From the NCBI GenBank assembly GCA_963778025.1, contig CAVZTA010000016.1:124001-188000 (forward strand): a stretch of DNA of 64,000 nt, written 5' to 3'. The notes beneath the pieces were generated by a model that was not told the DNA's origin, made no database searches, and saw only the letters and a list, made by a program, of their open reading frames with translations. Made by a program: the position numbers and the translations under genes. Positions 1 through 8,673 of the stretch are shown here, in pieces; position 1 is the stretch's first letter, and each line of letters begins with the position of its first letter. Source of the stretch: CAVZTA01 sp963778025. Lineage in GTDB: Bacteria > Chloroflexota > Limnocylindria > Limnocylindrales > CSP1-4.

Positions 1-1603
1 AGGTCGACCAGGATCATCCGGACCTCGTCGGGCCGGGCGCGCATGAGGATGCTCGTGATGATCGCGTTGACGCACACGCTCTTGCCCGAGCCGGTGGCGC
101 CGGCGACCAGCAGGTGGGGCATCTTCGCGAGGTCGACCGCGTAGGCCTGGCCCGACACGTCGCGCCCGAGCGCGAACATCAGCGGGCTGGGCGCCTCGTG
201 CATCCGGCGCTCCTCGAGGAACGGCCGGAAGCCCACGACCTCGCCCGCCTGGTTGGGGATCTCGATGCCCACCACGCTCTTGCCCGGGATGGGCGCCTCG
301 ATGCGGATGGACCGTGCCGCCAGGGCCATCGCGAGGTCGTCGGCGAGCGCCTCGATCCGCGACAGCTTCACGTGGTGCTCGGGCTTCACCTCGTACTGGG
401 TGACGACCGGGCCGGAGTTCGTGGCCACGACCTTGGCCGGGATGGCGAAGCTGCGCAGCTTCTCCTCGATGCGGCTGATGTTCGCGGCGTGGTCGATGCC
501 CTGGCCGGCGCGCGTCGGCACGCGTGGCTCGAGGAGGTCGATCGTCGGCAGGGTCCACGCCCTGGTCTGGAGCTCTTCGAGCGCGGTGGGCTCGGCGGCC
601 TCCTCGGCGAGGGCGACGGCGGCCGCATCGCTCAGGGCGGAGTCGATCGCCATCGGCGCCGTGCCCGTCGCTGCCGGTGCCGTTCCCGCCCGTGCGCTCC
701 ACCGCCACCCGGGGCACGACATCGTCGCCGGTCCACACCGTGCGGCTGAGCGGCGCGCTCGCCGACGCGCTGAGCGGCTCGTCGAGGATGTTCCCGTTCG
801 CGACCGGCGCGCTGGCCTCGGCGCCCCATGCTCCCGCCTGACCCGGGACCGGCGTCGCGGCGGCCGCGCCGAGCTTGATGCCCCGGCTGAGGCGGCCGGG
901 CTTGTCCTCGTCGGGCGCCGGCTTGGCACGACCCGGCCCGACGGCGGTCCCCCGGCCCTCCGGCGCCTTCGCGCGCGCGTCGGTGAACGCCGTCCCGACC
1001 GCTCGGCCGGCCCCGGTGACCGGGCGCAGCAGCTGGCGCAGCGGCAGGTCGAACGCCAGCAGCAAGCCGATCAGGAGCACCGCGATCAGGATCACGAACG
1101 CTGCCGGGACCGGCAACAGGCGCGGCGACGTGGCGTTCCCCACGAGCAGCGTCTCCACCCACGACCCGATCCGGCCGCCGGTGTTGGCGGGCCCGGAGAA
1201 CCTGACGAGCTGGAACAGGCCCAGCAGCGCCGTGTACGCGAGCGCGATCCCGATGAGCGTGCGGCCCCACGGGGCGCCGTTCTCCTTGCCGGGACCCCAT
1301 TCGATGTACCAGCCGGCCACGAGCAGGACGAACGGCAGCAGCCACCGCCCCGCCCCGAAGAACGGCACGATCGCGTCGCGCACCCAGTCGGTCAGGCGGC
1401 CCTGACCGGGCAGCAGCAGCGCGATGAGGAGCACCGCGCCCAGCGCGAGCAGGAAGATCCCCAGCAGCGAGCGGGCGACGGCGGGCGAGATGCCCAGCTT
1501 CATCGACGGCAGGGGCAGCGCGCCGCCACCGCGCGTCCGGCGACGCGTCGAGCGCGGGGTGGTGGTGCGGCGCGGGCGTGGACCGCCGGGTCGTTCGAGC
1601 CAC
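1..1603 (-). CDS. ftsK: DNA translocase FtsK, partial and frameshifted
   Basis: FtsK/SpoIIIE ATPase that pumps chromosomal DNA through the division septum; its 3' part lies outside the window. The likely start is a GTG at 1603, with GAGG just upstream and three bases after the rnj stop. It opens with an Arg/Thr-rich stretch, followed by hydrophobic membrane segments such as LLGIFLLALGAVLLIALLL (about 1470-1410) and a Pro/Ala-rich linker. The motor domain contains the Walker A motif GATGSGKSVCVNA near 70-107 and runs off the edge. The Arg-rich start, membrane part and motor lie in three different frames, so single-base shifts are needed near 1565 and around 650-700. I take these as sequence errors because the motor is well conserved. 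Confidence 0.88.
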
Positions 1604-1606
1604 CCG

Positions 1607-3286
1607 CTAGACCTCGACCACGACGGGAAAGACCATCGGCCGGCGCTTCGTCTGCTCGTACAGGAAGCGCGAGACGCCGTCCTTGATCTGGACCTTGAGC
1701 AGCGCGACCTCGCTGATGTGGTCACCCGGCGTCTGGATCGCCTGGACGACCCGCCGGGCCGCCTCGTCGATGATCGGATCCTCCTCGTTGCCGTGGACGA
1801 AGCCGCGGGTCACGATCTCGGGCCGGCCGACGACCTTGCCGGTCTGCTTGTCGACCTGGACGACGATGAGGAACATGCCATCGTTCGCGAGCGCGCGCCG
1901 GTCGCGCAGGACGATCTCGCCCACGTCACCCACCGACAGCCCGTCGACGAACACGTACCCCGCGCTCACCGGGTTGCCGCGTCGCGCGCTGCCATCGGCC
2001 GCGATCTCGATGGGCGTGCCGTTCTCGATGATGAACACATTGTCGGGCTTCACCCCCGTGTCGATCGCCAGGCGGCCGTGCTGGACCTGCATCCGGAACT
2101 CGCCATGGATGGGGATGAAGTAGCGCGGTTTCGTCAGGCCCAGCATGAGCTTGAGCTCTTCCTGGCTGCCGTGGCCCGAGACATGCGCCCGGCGGATCGT
2201 GTGGTACAGGACGTTCGCGCCGGCCTTGAACAGGTTGTCGATCGTGCGCGCGACGTACTCCTCGTTGCCCGGGATGGGGCTGGCGCTGACGATGACCGTA
2301 TCGCCCGGCTGGATCTCCACGAAGCGGTGGTCGCGATTGGCCATCCGCGCCAGGCCCGACATGGGCTCGCCCTGGGCGCCGGTGGTCGCGATCGTCAGCC
2401 TGGCGGCGGGGACCTCGTTGATCTTGTCCTTGGACACCATCCGTGTCGGGTCGAACTTCAGGTAGCCCAGCTCGGACGCGATGCGCGTGTTCTGCTCCAT
2501 CGACCGGCCGATGACCGCCACGTTCCGGTCGAAGGTCGCCGACGCGTCCAGGACCTGCTGGATGCGCGCGATGTTGCTGGCGAAGGTCGCCACGATGACG
2601 CGCCCGTCGAGGCCCTGCATGATGTCGCGGAAGGCCTCGCCCACGGTCCGCTCGGACGGGGTGTAGCCGGGATTCTCGGCGCGGGTGGAGTCGGACAGCA
2701 GGCAGACCACGCCTTCCTGGCCAAGCCGCGCGAGCGTGTGGAAGTCGGACAGCTTGCCGTCGACCGGCGTGTGGTCGAACTTGAAGTCGCCGGTATGCAC
2801 GACGATCCCGACCGGTGTCCGCAGGGCGATGCCCATCGCGTCCGGGATCGAGTGCCCGACGCGGAACGGCACGACGGTGAACGGGCCGATCGTCACCTCG
2901 TCGCCGGGCTCCAGGGCGTGGAGCGGATTGTTGTGGAGCTTGTGCTCCTTGATCTTGTTGCCCAGCAGGCCGCGGGCCAGCGTGGACGCGTAGATCGGCA
3001 CGCCCGGGAACTCGGGGAGGACGTACGGCAGCCCTCCGACATGGTCCTCGTGCGCGTGCGTGATGAGGAACGCCCGGACGTTCTCGCGGCGCTCCTTGAG
3101 ATAGGTCACGTCGGGCACGACGAGGTCGATGCCGAACATCTCCTCGTCGGGGAACATCAGGCCGCAGTCGATGACCACGATGTCGTCGCCGTACTCGAAC
3201 ACGTACATGTTCTTGCCGATCTCGCCCACGCCGCCGAGCGGCAGGATGCGGAGCGAGGGGCGACCGTCGGACGGCTGCTGGGTCAT
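1607..3286 (-). CDS. rnj: Ribonuclease J
   Basis: Metallo-beta-lactamase/beta-CASP ribonuclease that acts in mRNA decay and rRNA maturation as endonuclease and 5'-3' exonuclease. The zinc motif THAHEDHVGG is at residues 76-85. Further metal and beta-CASP landmarks are HTGDFKFD, SDSTRAENPG and AHVSGHGS. The 559-residue length is normal for a bacterial RNase J. Its ATG at 3286 sits two bases after the stop of the upstream glycosylase gene, and ftsK follows three bases after its own stop, so the three genes are probably cotranscribed. Together with PNPase, RNase III and NrnA it forms most of an RNA decay set encoded in this window. No frame break is seen. Confidence 0.95.
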   Translation of the reverse strand: MTQQPSDGRPSLRILPLGGVGEIGKNMYVFEYGDDIVVIDCGLMFPDEEMFGIDLVVPDVTYLKERRENVRAFLITHAHEDHVGGLPYVLPEFPGVPIYASTLARGLLGNKIKEHKLHNNPLHALEPGDEVTIGPFTVVPFRVGHSIPDAMGIALRTPVGIVVHTGDFKFDHTPVDGKLSDFHTLARLGQEGVVCLLSDSTRAENPGYTPSERTVGEAFRDIMQGLDGRVIVATFASNIARIQQVLDASATFDRNVAVIGRSMEQNTRIASELGYLKFDPTRMVSKDKINEVPAARLTIATTGAQGEPMSGLARMANRDHRFVEIQPGDTVIVSASPIPGNEEYVARTIDNLFKAGANVLYHTIRRAHVSGHGSQEELKLMLGLTKPRYFIPIHGEFRMQVQHGRLAIDTGVKPDNVFIIENGTPIEIAADGSARRGNPVSAGYVFVDGLSVGDVGEIVLRDRRALANDGMFLIVVQVDKQTGKVVGRPEIVTRGFVHGNEEDPIIDEAARRVVQAIQTPGDHISEVALLKVQIKDGVSRFLYEQTKRRPMVFPVVVEV

Positions 3287-3288
3287 CG

Positions 3289-4242
3289 TCAGAACAGCGT
3301 GAGCTGGTCGGCGTCGGGCTGGGCGCGATCGACGACGGCGCCGGGGAGTTCGGGCTCGGAGGCGGTGGCGACGGCTGCGGGCAGCGGGGTCGACGCGGGC
3401 TCGGCGTCCGGTGCGGGGGCGCCAGGCACGGGGGCCGTCGGTGGCCCGGCGGTCGCCGCCGCGTCACTCGGCGGAGTCTCCGTCCACGGCTCGAGCGGCG
3501 GCGCGTCGGCCAGCCAGTCGGGCTCGGGCGGGACCTCGTCGATGGGCAGCTCGGTCGCCGGCGTCACACCCGGTGCGGCCGCGACCACGGTGAACGCGGG
3601 CGGGTCGGCCGGGGCTGACGGCGTCCACGGGGCGTCGGGCGTCCCCTCGCGGACCGCGCGGGCACGCAGCAGCGTCTCCGGGATCCGCGCGATGTCGTCA
3701 TAGCTCATGCGCTCGACGGCGGCGGCGCGCAGGGCAGCCGCGGGATGGAACATCGGGAACACCAGCGCCTGGCGCGCCCCGGTCTCGGGGTCCGCCGGCC
3801 GGACCGTCCCGTGGGCCGAGGTGATGCGTGCGCCGGGCAGGAACGTGCCCATCGAGTGGCGGCCCAGCGTGACGACGACCGCGGGGTCGAGGATCTCGAG
3901 CTGACGCCGCAGGAACGGCTGGCACGCGGCGATCTCGTCCGGGGCCGGATCCCGGTTGTCCGGCGGCCGGCACTTCACGACGTTCGTGATGTACACCTGC
4001 TCGCGCGACCAGCCGATCGACCGCAGCAGCTGCACGAGCAGGCCGCCGGCCCGGCCCACGAACGGCCGGCCCTCACGATCCTCGTTGACGCCCGGCCCCT
4101 CGCCCACGAACACCACCTCGGTGTCCGGGTCACCCTCGCCCGGGACGGCCTTGGTCCGGCCCTCGTGAAGCCGGCATCGGGTGCACGCTCGCACCTCGGC
4201 GGCCACCGCCTCGAGCGCCGTGCGGCGCTCGGCATCGATCAC
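3289..4242 (-). CDS. Type 4 uracil-DNA glycosylase
   Basis: Family 4 (iron-sulfur) uracil-DNA glycosylase, which removes uracil from DNA in base excision repair. Seen: an N-terminal CTRCRLHEGR pair of cysteines, GEGPGVNEDREG (uracil-binding motif), VVKCRPPDNRDP and ACQPFL giving two more cysteines for the 4Fe-4S cluster, and FHPAAALR for the second active-site motif. I chose the GTG at 4242 because it overlaps the asd stop in a GTGA junction and begins right before the conserved region. The 317-residue protein ends in about 100 residues rich in Pro, Ala, Glu and Asp with no recognisable domain, so the catalytic part is only the first 200 residues or so. Confidence 0.9.
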   Translation of the reverse strand: MIDAERRTALEAVAAEVRACTRCRLHEGRTKAVPGEGDPDTEVVFVGEGPGVNEDREGRPFVGRAGGLLVQLLRSIGWSREQVYITNVVKCRPPDNRDPAPDEIAACQPFLRRQLEILDPAVVVTLGRHSMGTFLPGARITSAHGTVRPADPETGARQALVFPMFHPAAALRAAAVERMSYDDIARIPETLLRARAVREGTPDAPWTPSAPADPPAFTVVAAAPGVTPATELPIDEVPPEPDWLADAPPLEPWTETPPSDAAATAGPPTAPVPGAPAPDAEPASTPLPAAVATASEPELPGAVVDRAQPDADQLTLF

Positions 4243-5333
4243 GCGACGCCCTCGGCCACCCGTTCCTGCGACGACGCGACGCGCCGGCCCGCCGCCTGGA
4301 CCCAGCCGCGCTGCACGAGCACCTCCGCGAGCTGGACGGCGTTCGTCGCGGCGCCCTTGCGGAGGTTGTCGGACACGATCCACAAGGACAGGCCGCGGCC
4401 GTCGGGGATCGAGGCGTCCTGGCGGACCCGGCCGACGTAGATGTCGTCGGTGCCGCCGGCGACCGTGGCCAGTGGGTAACGGTGCGCGGCGGGATCGTCC
4501 TGGACGATGACGCCGTCGACCCGGGCGAACAGCTCACGCGCCCGGGCGGGCGTGATGGGCGCGCGCGTCTCGACGTGGACCGCCTCGCTGTGGGCGTAGA
4601 ACACCGGGACGCGGACGGCCGTGCACGCGACGCGGAGGTCGGGCAGGTGCAGGATCTTGCGGCTCTCCGCGATGACCTTCCACTCCTCCTTGGTCGAGCC
4701 GTCCTCGAGGAACACGTCGATCTCGGGGAGGGCGTTGAAGGCGATGGGGTGCGGGTAGACGGTGGCCTGCTTGGGCTGCCCCGCGGCGTGGGCGGCGATC
4801 TGCGCCTCGAGCTCGGCGATGGCCTTGTGGCCGGTGCCACTCACGCTCTGATAGGTGTCGACCACGACGCGCTCCAGGCCGACGCTGTCGCGCAGCGCCA
4901 TGAGCACCGGCACGAGCTGCATCGTGGAGCAGTTCGGGTTCGCGATGATGCCCTCGTGGGCCTCGAGGTCCTCGGGATTGACCTGGCTCACCACGAGCGG
5001 GATGTCGGGCTCGTAGCGCCACGCGCTGGAGTTGTCGATGACCGTGGCGCCGCGATCCGCCGCCTCGGGCGCGAGCGCCTTGGACGTGCCGCCACCCGCG
5101 GAGAACAGCGCGATGTCGACGCCCTCGAACGCATCGGGGGTCGCCTCACGGATCTCGTGCTCCTGGCCGTCGATCGCGATCCGCTTGCCGGCCGAGCGCG
5201 CGGAGGCGAGGAGCCGAAGCTCACCGATGGGGAATCGGCGCTCGTGGAGGACCTGGATCATCGTCCGTCCGACGGCGCCGGTGGCACCCACGACAGCGAT
5301 GGTCAGTGGCGTCTGGGGGCTGGTTCTGGGCAT
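4239..5333 (-). CDS. asd: Aspartate-semialdehyde dehydrogenase
   Basis: Converts aspartyl phosphate to aspartate semialdehyde with NADPH, the branch point to lysine, diaminopimelate, threonine and methionine. The N-terminal Rossmann motif VVGATGAVGR and the active-site motif NPNCSTMQL (catalytic Cys) are present, as is the later SVSGTGHKAI. The ATG at 5333 is preferred over the in-frame codon at 5381 because the protein family begins close to the GATGAVG motif and because a promoter-like element lies at 5371-5380. That gives 364 residues, typical for the family. Its stop overlaps the GTG of the glycosylase gene, so the two are translationally coupled. Confidence 0.94.
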   Translation of the reverse strand: MPRTSPQTPLTIAVVGATGAVGRTMIQVLHERRFPIGELRLLASARSAGKRIAIDGQEHEIREATPDAFEGVDIALFSAGGGTSKALAPEAADRGATVIDNSSAWRYEPDIPLVVSQVNPEDLEAHEGIIANPNCSTMQLVPVLMALRDSVGLERVVVDTYQSVSGTGHKAIAELEAQIAAHAAGQPKQATVYPHPIAFNALPEIDVFLEDGSTKEEWKVIAESRKILHLPDLRVACTAVRVPVFYAHSEAVHVETRAPITPARARELFARVDGVIVQDDPAAHRYPLATVAGGTDDIYVGRVRQDASIPDGRGLSLWIVSDNLRKGAATNAVQLAEVLVQRGWVQAAGRRVASSQERVAEGVA

Positions 5334-5370
5334 GGTCCGACTCAGCAGCTGATCACGTCGGGCACCGCGC

Positions 5371-5380
5371 GAGGATAGCA
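5371..5380 (-). promoter_or_regulatory. Extended -10 promoter element for asd
   Basis: On the minus strand the bases read TGCTATCCTC: an extended -10 (TG, one base, TATCCT) about 39 bases before the asd start. The same ten bases precede rpsO and rplS. No good -35 is visible. It sits just downstream of the pnp terminator hairpin, where a new transcription unit would be expected. Confidence 0.5.
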
Positions 5381-5425
5381 CGGGGCCTCCCCGCGACCAG
5401 CCTCGGATGGCCCTCCCCGAGCGTG

Positions 5426-5455
5426 CGAAGCCCCGGCCGACGGGCCGGGGCTTCG
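5426..5455 (-). terminator. Terminator hairpin after pnp
   Basis: A perfect 13-base-pair stem (CGAAGCCCCGGCC / GGCCGGGGCTTCG) with the four-base loop GACG, starting 38 bases after the PNPase stop on the minus strand and before the asd promoter element. There is no T-run after it, which is common in genomes this GC-rich. It could also protect the 3' end of the pnp message. Confidence 0.65.
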
Positions 5456-5492
5456 TGATGCGCGTGGGTTCGGGCGTCGCGCCCGGCGGGCG

Positions 5493-8089
5493 TCAGCCGG
5501 CGCCGGACGTCGCCAGGTGCCGCTGCATCGCGGCCTTGCGCGACAGGTTGATGCGGCCCTGGCGGTCGATCTCGATGACCACCACCATGACCTCGTCGCC
5601 CACGGACACGACGTCCTCGACGGACGGCACGTGGTAGTCGGCGAGCTCGCCGATCCGGACGAGGCCCTCCTTGCCGGGCATGATCTCGACGAAGGCGCCG
5701 AAGCCCATGATCCGGGTGACCTTGCCCAGGTAGAGGGCGCCCACTTCGACCTCGCGCGTGAGGCTCTCGATCCACTGGATCGCCTTGCGCGCGTTGTCGC
5801 CGTTGACCGCCGCGACCTCGACCGTGCCGTCGTCCTCGACGTTGATCTCGGTCCCGGTCTCCTCCTGGATCTTGCGGATCATCGAGCCGCCCTTGCCGAT
5901 GATCTCGCGGATCTTCTCGGGGTTGATGTGGATGGTCGTGATCCGCGGCGCGAACTCGGACATCTCCGTGCGCGCCGACGGCAGGACCTCCTCCATCTTG
6001 TCGAGGATCGTCATGCGGGCGGCGAACGCCTTCTTGAGGCCCTCGCGGATGACCCGCTCATCGATGCCCTTGACCTTGATGTCCATCTGCAGGGCCGTCA
6101 CGCCGTCGCGGGTGCCGGTGACCTTGAAGTCCATGTCCCCGAACGCATCCTCCTTGCCGAGGATGTCGGTGAGGACCTGGAACCGGCCGCCGGCCGACTC
6201 GAGGACGAGGCCCATCGCCGCGCCGGCGACGGGCGCCTTGATCGGCACGCCGGCGTCCATCAGCGCGAGGGTCGAGCCGCAGGTCGACGCCATCGACGTC
6301 GAGCCGTTGGACGTCACGCACTCCGACACGACGCGGATGACGTACGGGAACTCGTCCTGGGGCGGGAGGACGGGGATGAGGGCGCGCTCGGCGAGGTTGC
6401 CGTGCCCGATCTCGCGCCGCCCGGGGCCGCGCATCGGCTTGTTCTCGCCGGTGCTGTACGGCGGCATGTTGTAGTGGTGGAGATAGCGCTTCTCGGTGTC
6501 CGGGCTGATCGTGTCGATCCGCTGGACATCGCTGGACGGTCCGAGCGTCGCGACGCTGAGCGCCTGCGTCTGGCCGCGGGTGAAGAGCCCGGAGCCGTGG
6601 GCACGCGGCAGGAGGCCCACCTCGACCGAGATCGGGCGCAGCTCGTCGACGCCGCGGCCGTCCATGCGGACGCCGTCGTCGATGACGAGCTGGCGGACGG
6701 TCTTCTTGTGCAGCAGCCCGAACAGGCTCTTGCTGACGCGCGCCTCACGGCGAGCCGCATCGAGGAGCTTGTCGGGATCGCCACCGTCGCGGTTGGCGCG
6801 GATGGCCGCCGCGATGCCCTGCTTGAGGGTCGAGATCCGACCCGGCAGGTCGTTCGCGAACCACAGCAGCAGGTCGGCCGTCGCCTGGGCGTCGGGCAGC
6901 GCGCGGTGGTTCTGGGCGAGCTCGATGCCGAAGAACCGGCTGAGCGTGTCGAGGCGGTAGTTCTCGAGGTCCGGGTAGCCCTCGCGCGCGATCGTCAGCG
7001 TGTCGAGGTAGCGGCCCTGCTCGATCCGGGTGCCGTCACCGAGCGCCGCCTCGAGGAAGGCGATGTCGAAGCCGACCGAATGGCCGACCAGCAGCGCGTC
7101 GCCCACGAAGTCGAGCGCCTTGCGCGCGGCCTCCTGCGGCGCTCGGCTTGCCCTTGACGTCCTTGTCGGTGATGCCGTGCATCTGGTTGCCGACGATCGG
7201 ACGCTCCGGGATCGACCAGCGTCGACCAGGTGTCGGTGACCTTGCCGCCCTTGATGCGGACCGCGGCGACCTCGAGGAGGTCGGCGACCTTCGGGTCGGT
7301 GCCCGTGGTCTCGACGTCGACGATCACGAACTCGCGACCGGCGTCGTGCTGTTCGACGAACGTCAGGACGCTGTCGGTGGCGGGCTCGAGGTACGGCACG
7401 CGCTTGGGCTTGCCGACGGCCTCGCGGAGCTGCTCCTGGAGCTCGATGAGCGGGCGGAGCGCGCGATGGCCGAACAGGATGGCCTCGGCCATCACGTCCT
7501 CGGGCAGGATCTTGGCGCCGGCCTCGACCATCATGATCGCGTCGCGGGTGCCGGAGACGACGAGGTCGAGCTCCGAGTCGGCGAGCTGCGAGATGGTCGG
7601 GTTGACGACGAACTCGCCGTCGATGCGCCCGATGCGGACCGCGCCGATGGGACCCTGGAACGGGATCTCCGAGATCGTCAGCGCGGCCGATGCGGCGATC
7701 GTGCCGAGGATGTCGGGGTCGTTCTCCTGGTCCGTGCTGAGGACGGTGATGACGATCTGGACGTCGTCCTTGTAGCCCTCGGGGAACAGCGGCCGGATCG
7801 GCCGGTCGGTGAGGCGGGCGGCGAGGATCGCGTTCTCGGACGGACGCGACTCGCGCTTGATGAAGCCGCCCGGGATCTTGCCCGCGGCGTACATCCGCTC
7901 CTCGAAGTCGACGGTGAGCGGGAAGAAGTCGAGGCCGGGCCGCGGCTCGGAGCGATTCGCCGTGCCGAGCACGAGCGTGTCGCCGTAGCGCAGGGTGACG
8001 GAGCCGCCCGCCAGCATGGCGAGTCGGCCGGTCTCGATGGTCAGGGTGCGACCACCGATCTCGGTCTCGAAGACCTTGGGTTGGGGCAC
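5493..8089 (-). CDS. pnp: PNPase with embedded DEDDh exonuclease domain
   Basis: Polyribonucleotide nucleotidyltransferase, the phosphorolytic 3'-5' RNA exonuclease. The N-terminal RNase PH domain is at residues 1-225. The second RNase PH domain carries LFTRGQTQALS and KEDAFGDMDFKVTGT (catalytic Asp pair). A KH domain (IIGKGGSMIRKI) and an S1 domain end the protein. Between the PH domains, at about residues 252-420, sits a DnaQ-like domain with all DEDDh motifs: FVIVDVETTGTDP, LLVGHSVGFDIAFLE, and HRALPDAQATADLL. At about 865 residues it is some 165 longer than ordinary PNPase. Two single-base breaks lie inside this insert (near 7210 and 7140); reading across three frames restores VDPERPIVGNQMHGITD-like sequence. 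The ATG at 8089 is preceded by AGGAGGTCC-type bases. Confidence 0.9.
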
Positions 8090-8164
8090 GAGATGGACCT
8101 CCTGGGTCCATGTCGTGAGGATCGACCTTGCGGCGGTGGGCCGCGCCGGCTGCCGGATACGTTC

Positions 8165-8190
8165 GGACCCCGGTTCCGTGACCGGGGTCC
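8165..8190 (-). terminator. Hairpin between rpsO and pnp
   Basis: A ten-base-pair stem (GGACCCCGGT / ACCGGGGTCC) with a six-base loop in the spacer between the rpsO stop and the pnp start. In other bacteria the rpsO-pnp spacer carries a partial terminator and an RNase III cleavage site that lets PNPase regulate its own message. The same role is plausible here but is inferred from position only. Confidence 0.5.
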
Positions 8191-8203
8191 CTTGGCGGCG
8201 AGC

Positions 8204-8494
8204 CTAGCGGCGGAGTCCGAGCCGTCCGATGACGGCGCGATAGCGGAGCGGGTCCTTCTTCACCAGGTAGGCGAGAAGTCTCCGGCGCTGTCCCACGAGC
8301 TTGAGGAGGCCGCGGCGCGAATGGTTGTCCTTGGGGAAGCTGCGGAGATGGTCCGTCAGGGCCTTGATGCGCTCTGTGAGCAGCGCGATCTGGACCTCGG
8401 GCGAACCGGTGTCGCCATCCTTGGTGGCGTACGACCCGATGACCTCCTGCTTCGTCTCCCGCGCGAGCGGCACTCGTTCCTCCGACACAGACAT
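8204..8494 (-). CDS. rpsO: Ribosomal protein uS15
   Basis: Small-subunit ribosomal protein S15, which binds 16S rRNA early in assembly. The 96 residues match the family length and show the core GSPEVQIALLTERI, LRSFPKDNHSRRGLLKLVG and RRRLLAYL. A five-residue longer N-terminus (MSVSEERVPLARE) is present. It lies upstream of pnp, the near-universal rpsO-pnp pairing, with a hairpin between them. A good promoter stands 32 bases upstream. Confidence 0.97.
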   Translation of the reverse strand: MSVSEERVPLARETKQEVIGSYATKDGDTGSPEVQIALLTERIKALTDHLRSFPKDNHSRRGLLKLVGQRRRLLAYLVKKDPLRYRAVIGRLGLRR

Positions 8495-8525
8495 GTTGAA
8501 CTACAGCACTTCTTTCAGCGGCGGG

Positions 8526-8554
8526 AGGATAGCAGCCCACCTGTCGACCGGCAA
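8526..8554 (-). promoter_or_regulatory. rpsO promoter
   Basis: On the minus strand TTGCCG (8554-8549), then 17 bases, then TATCCT (8531-8526) preceded by TGC, an extended -10. Predicted transcription start is about 25 bases upstream of the rpsO ATG at 8494. This is one of the two best -35/-10 pairs in the window. Confidence 0.65.
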
Positions 8555-8673
8555 ACGCGGCGGTCGTCGCGCGACCCCTTCGCGTACCGCCGCCGGTGGT
8601 CCACGCCGTCGCCCGCAAACGATCCGCCGCGGCACGCTCCTCAGCCGACGGCTGCCCGATCACCCGTTGGCCC

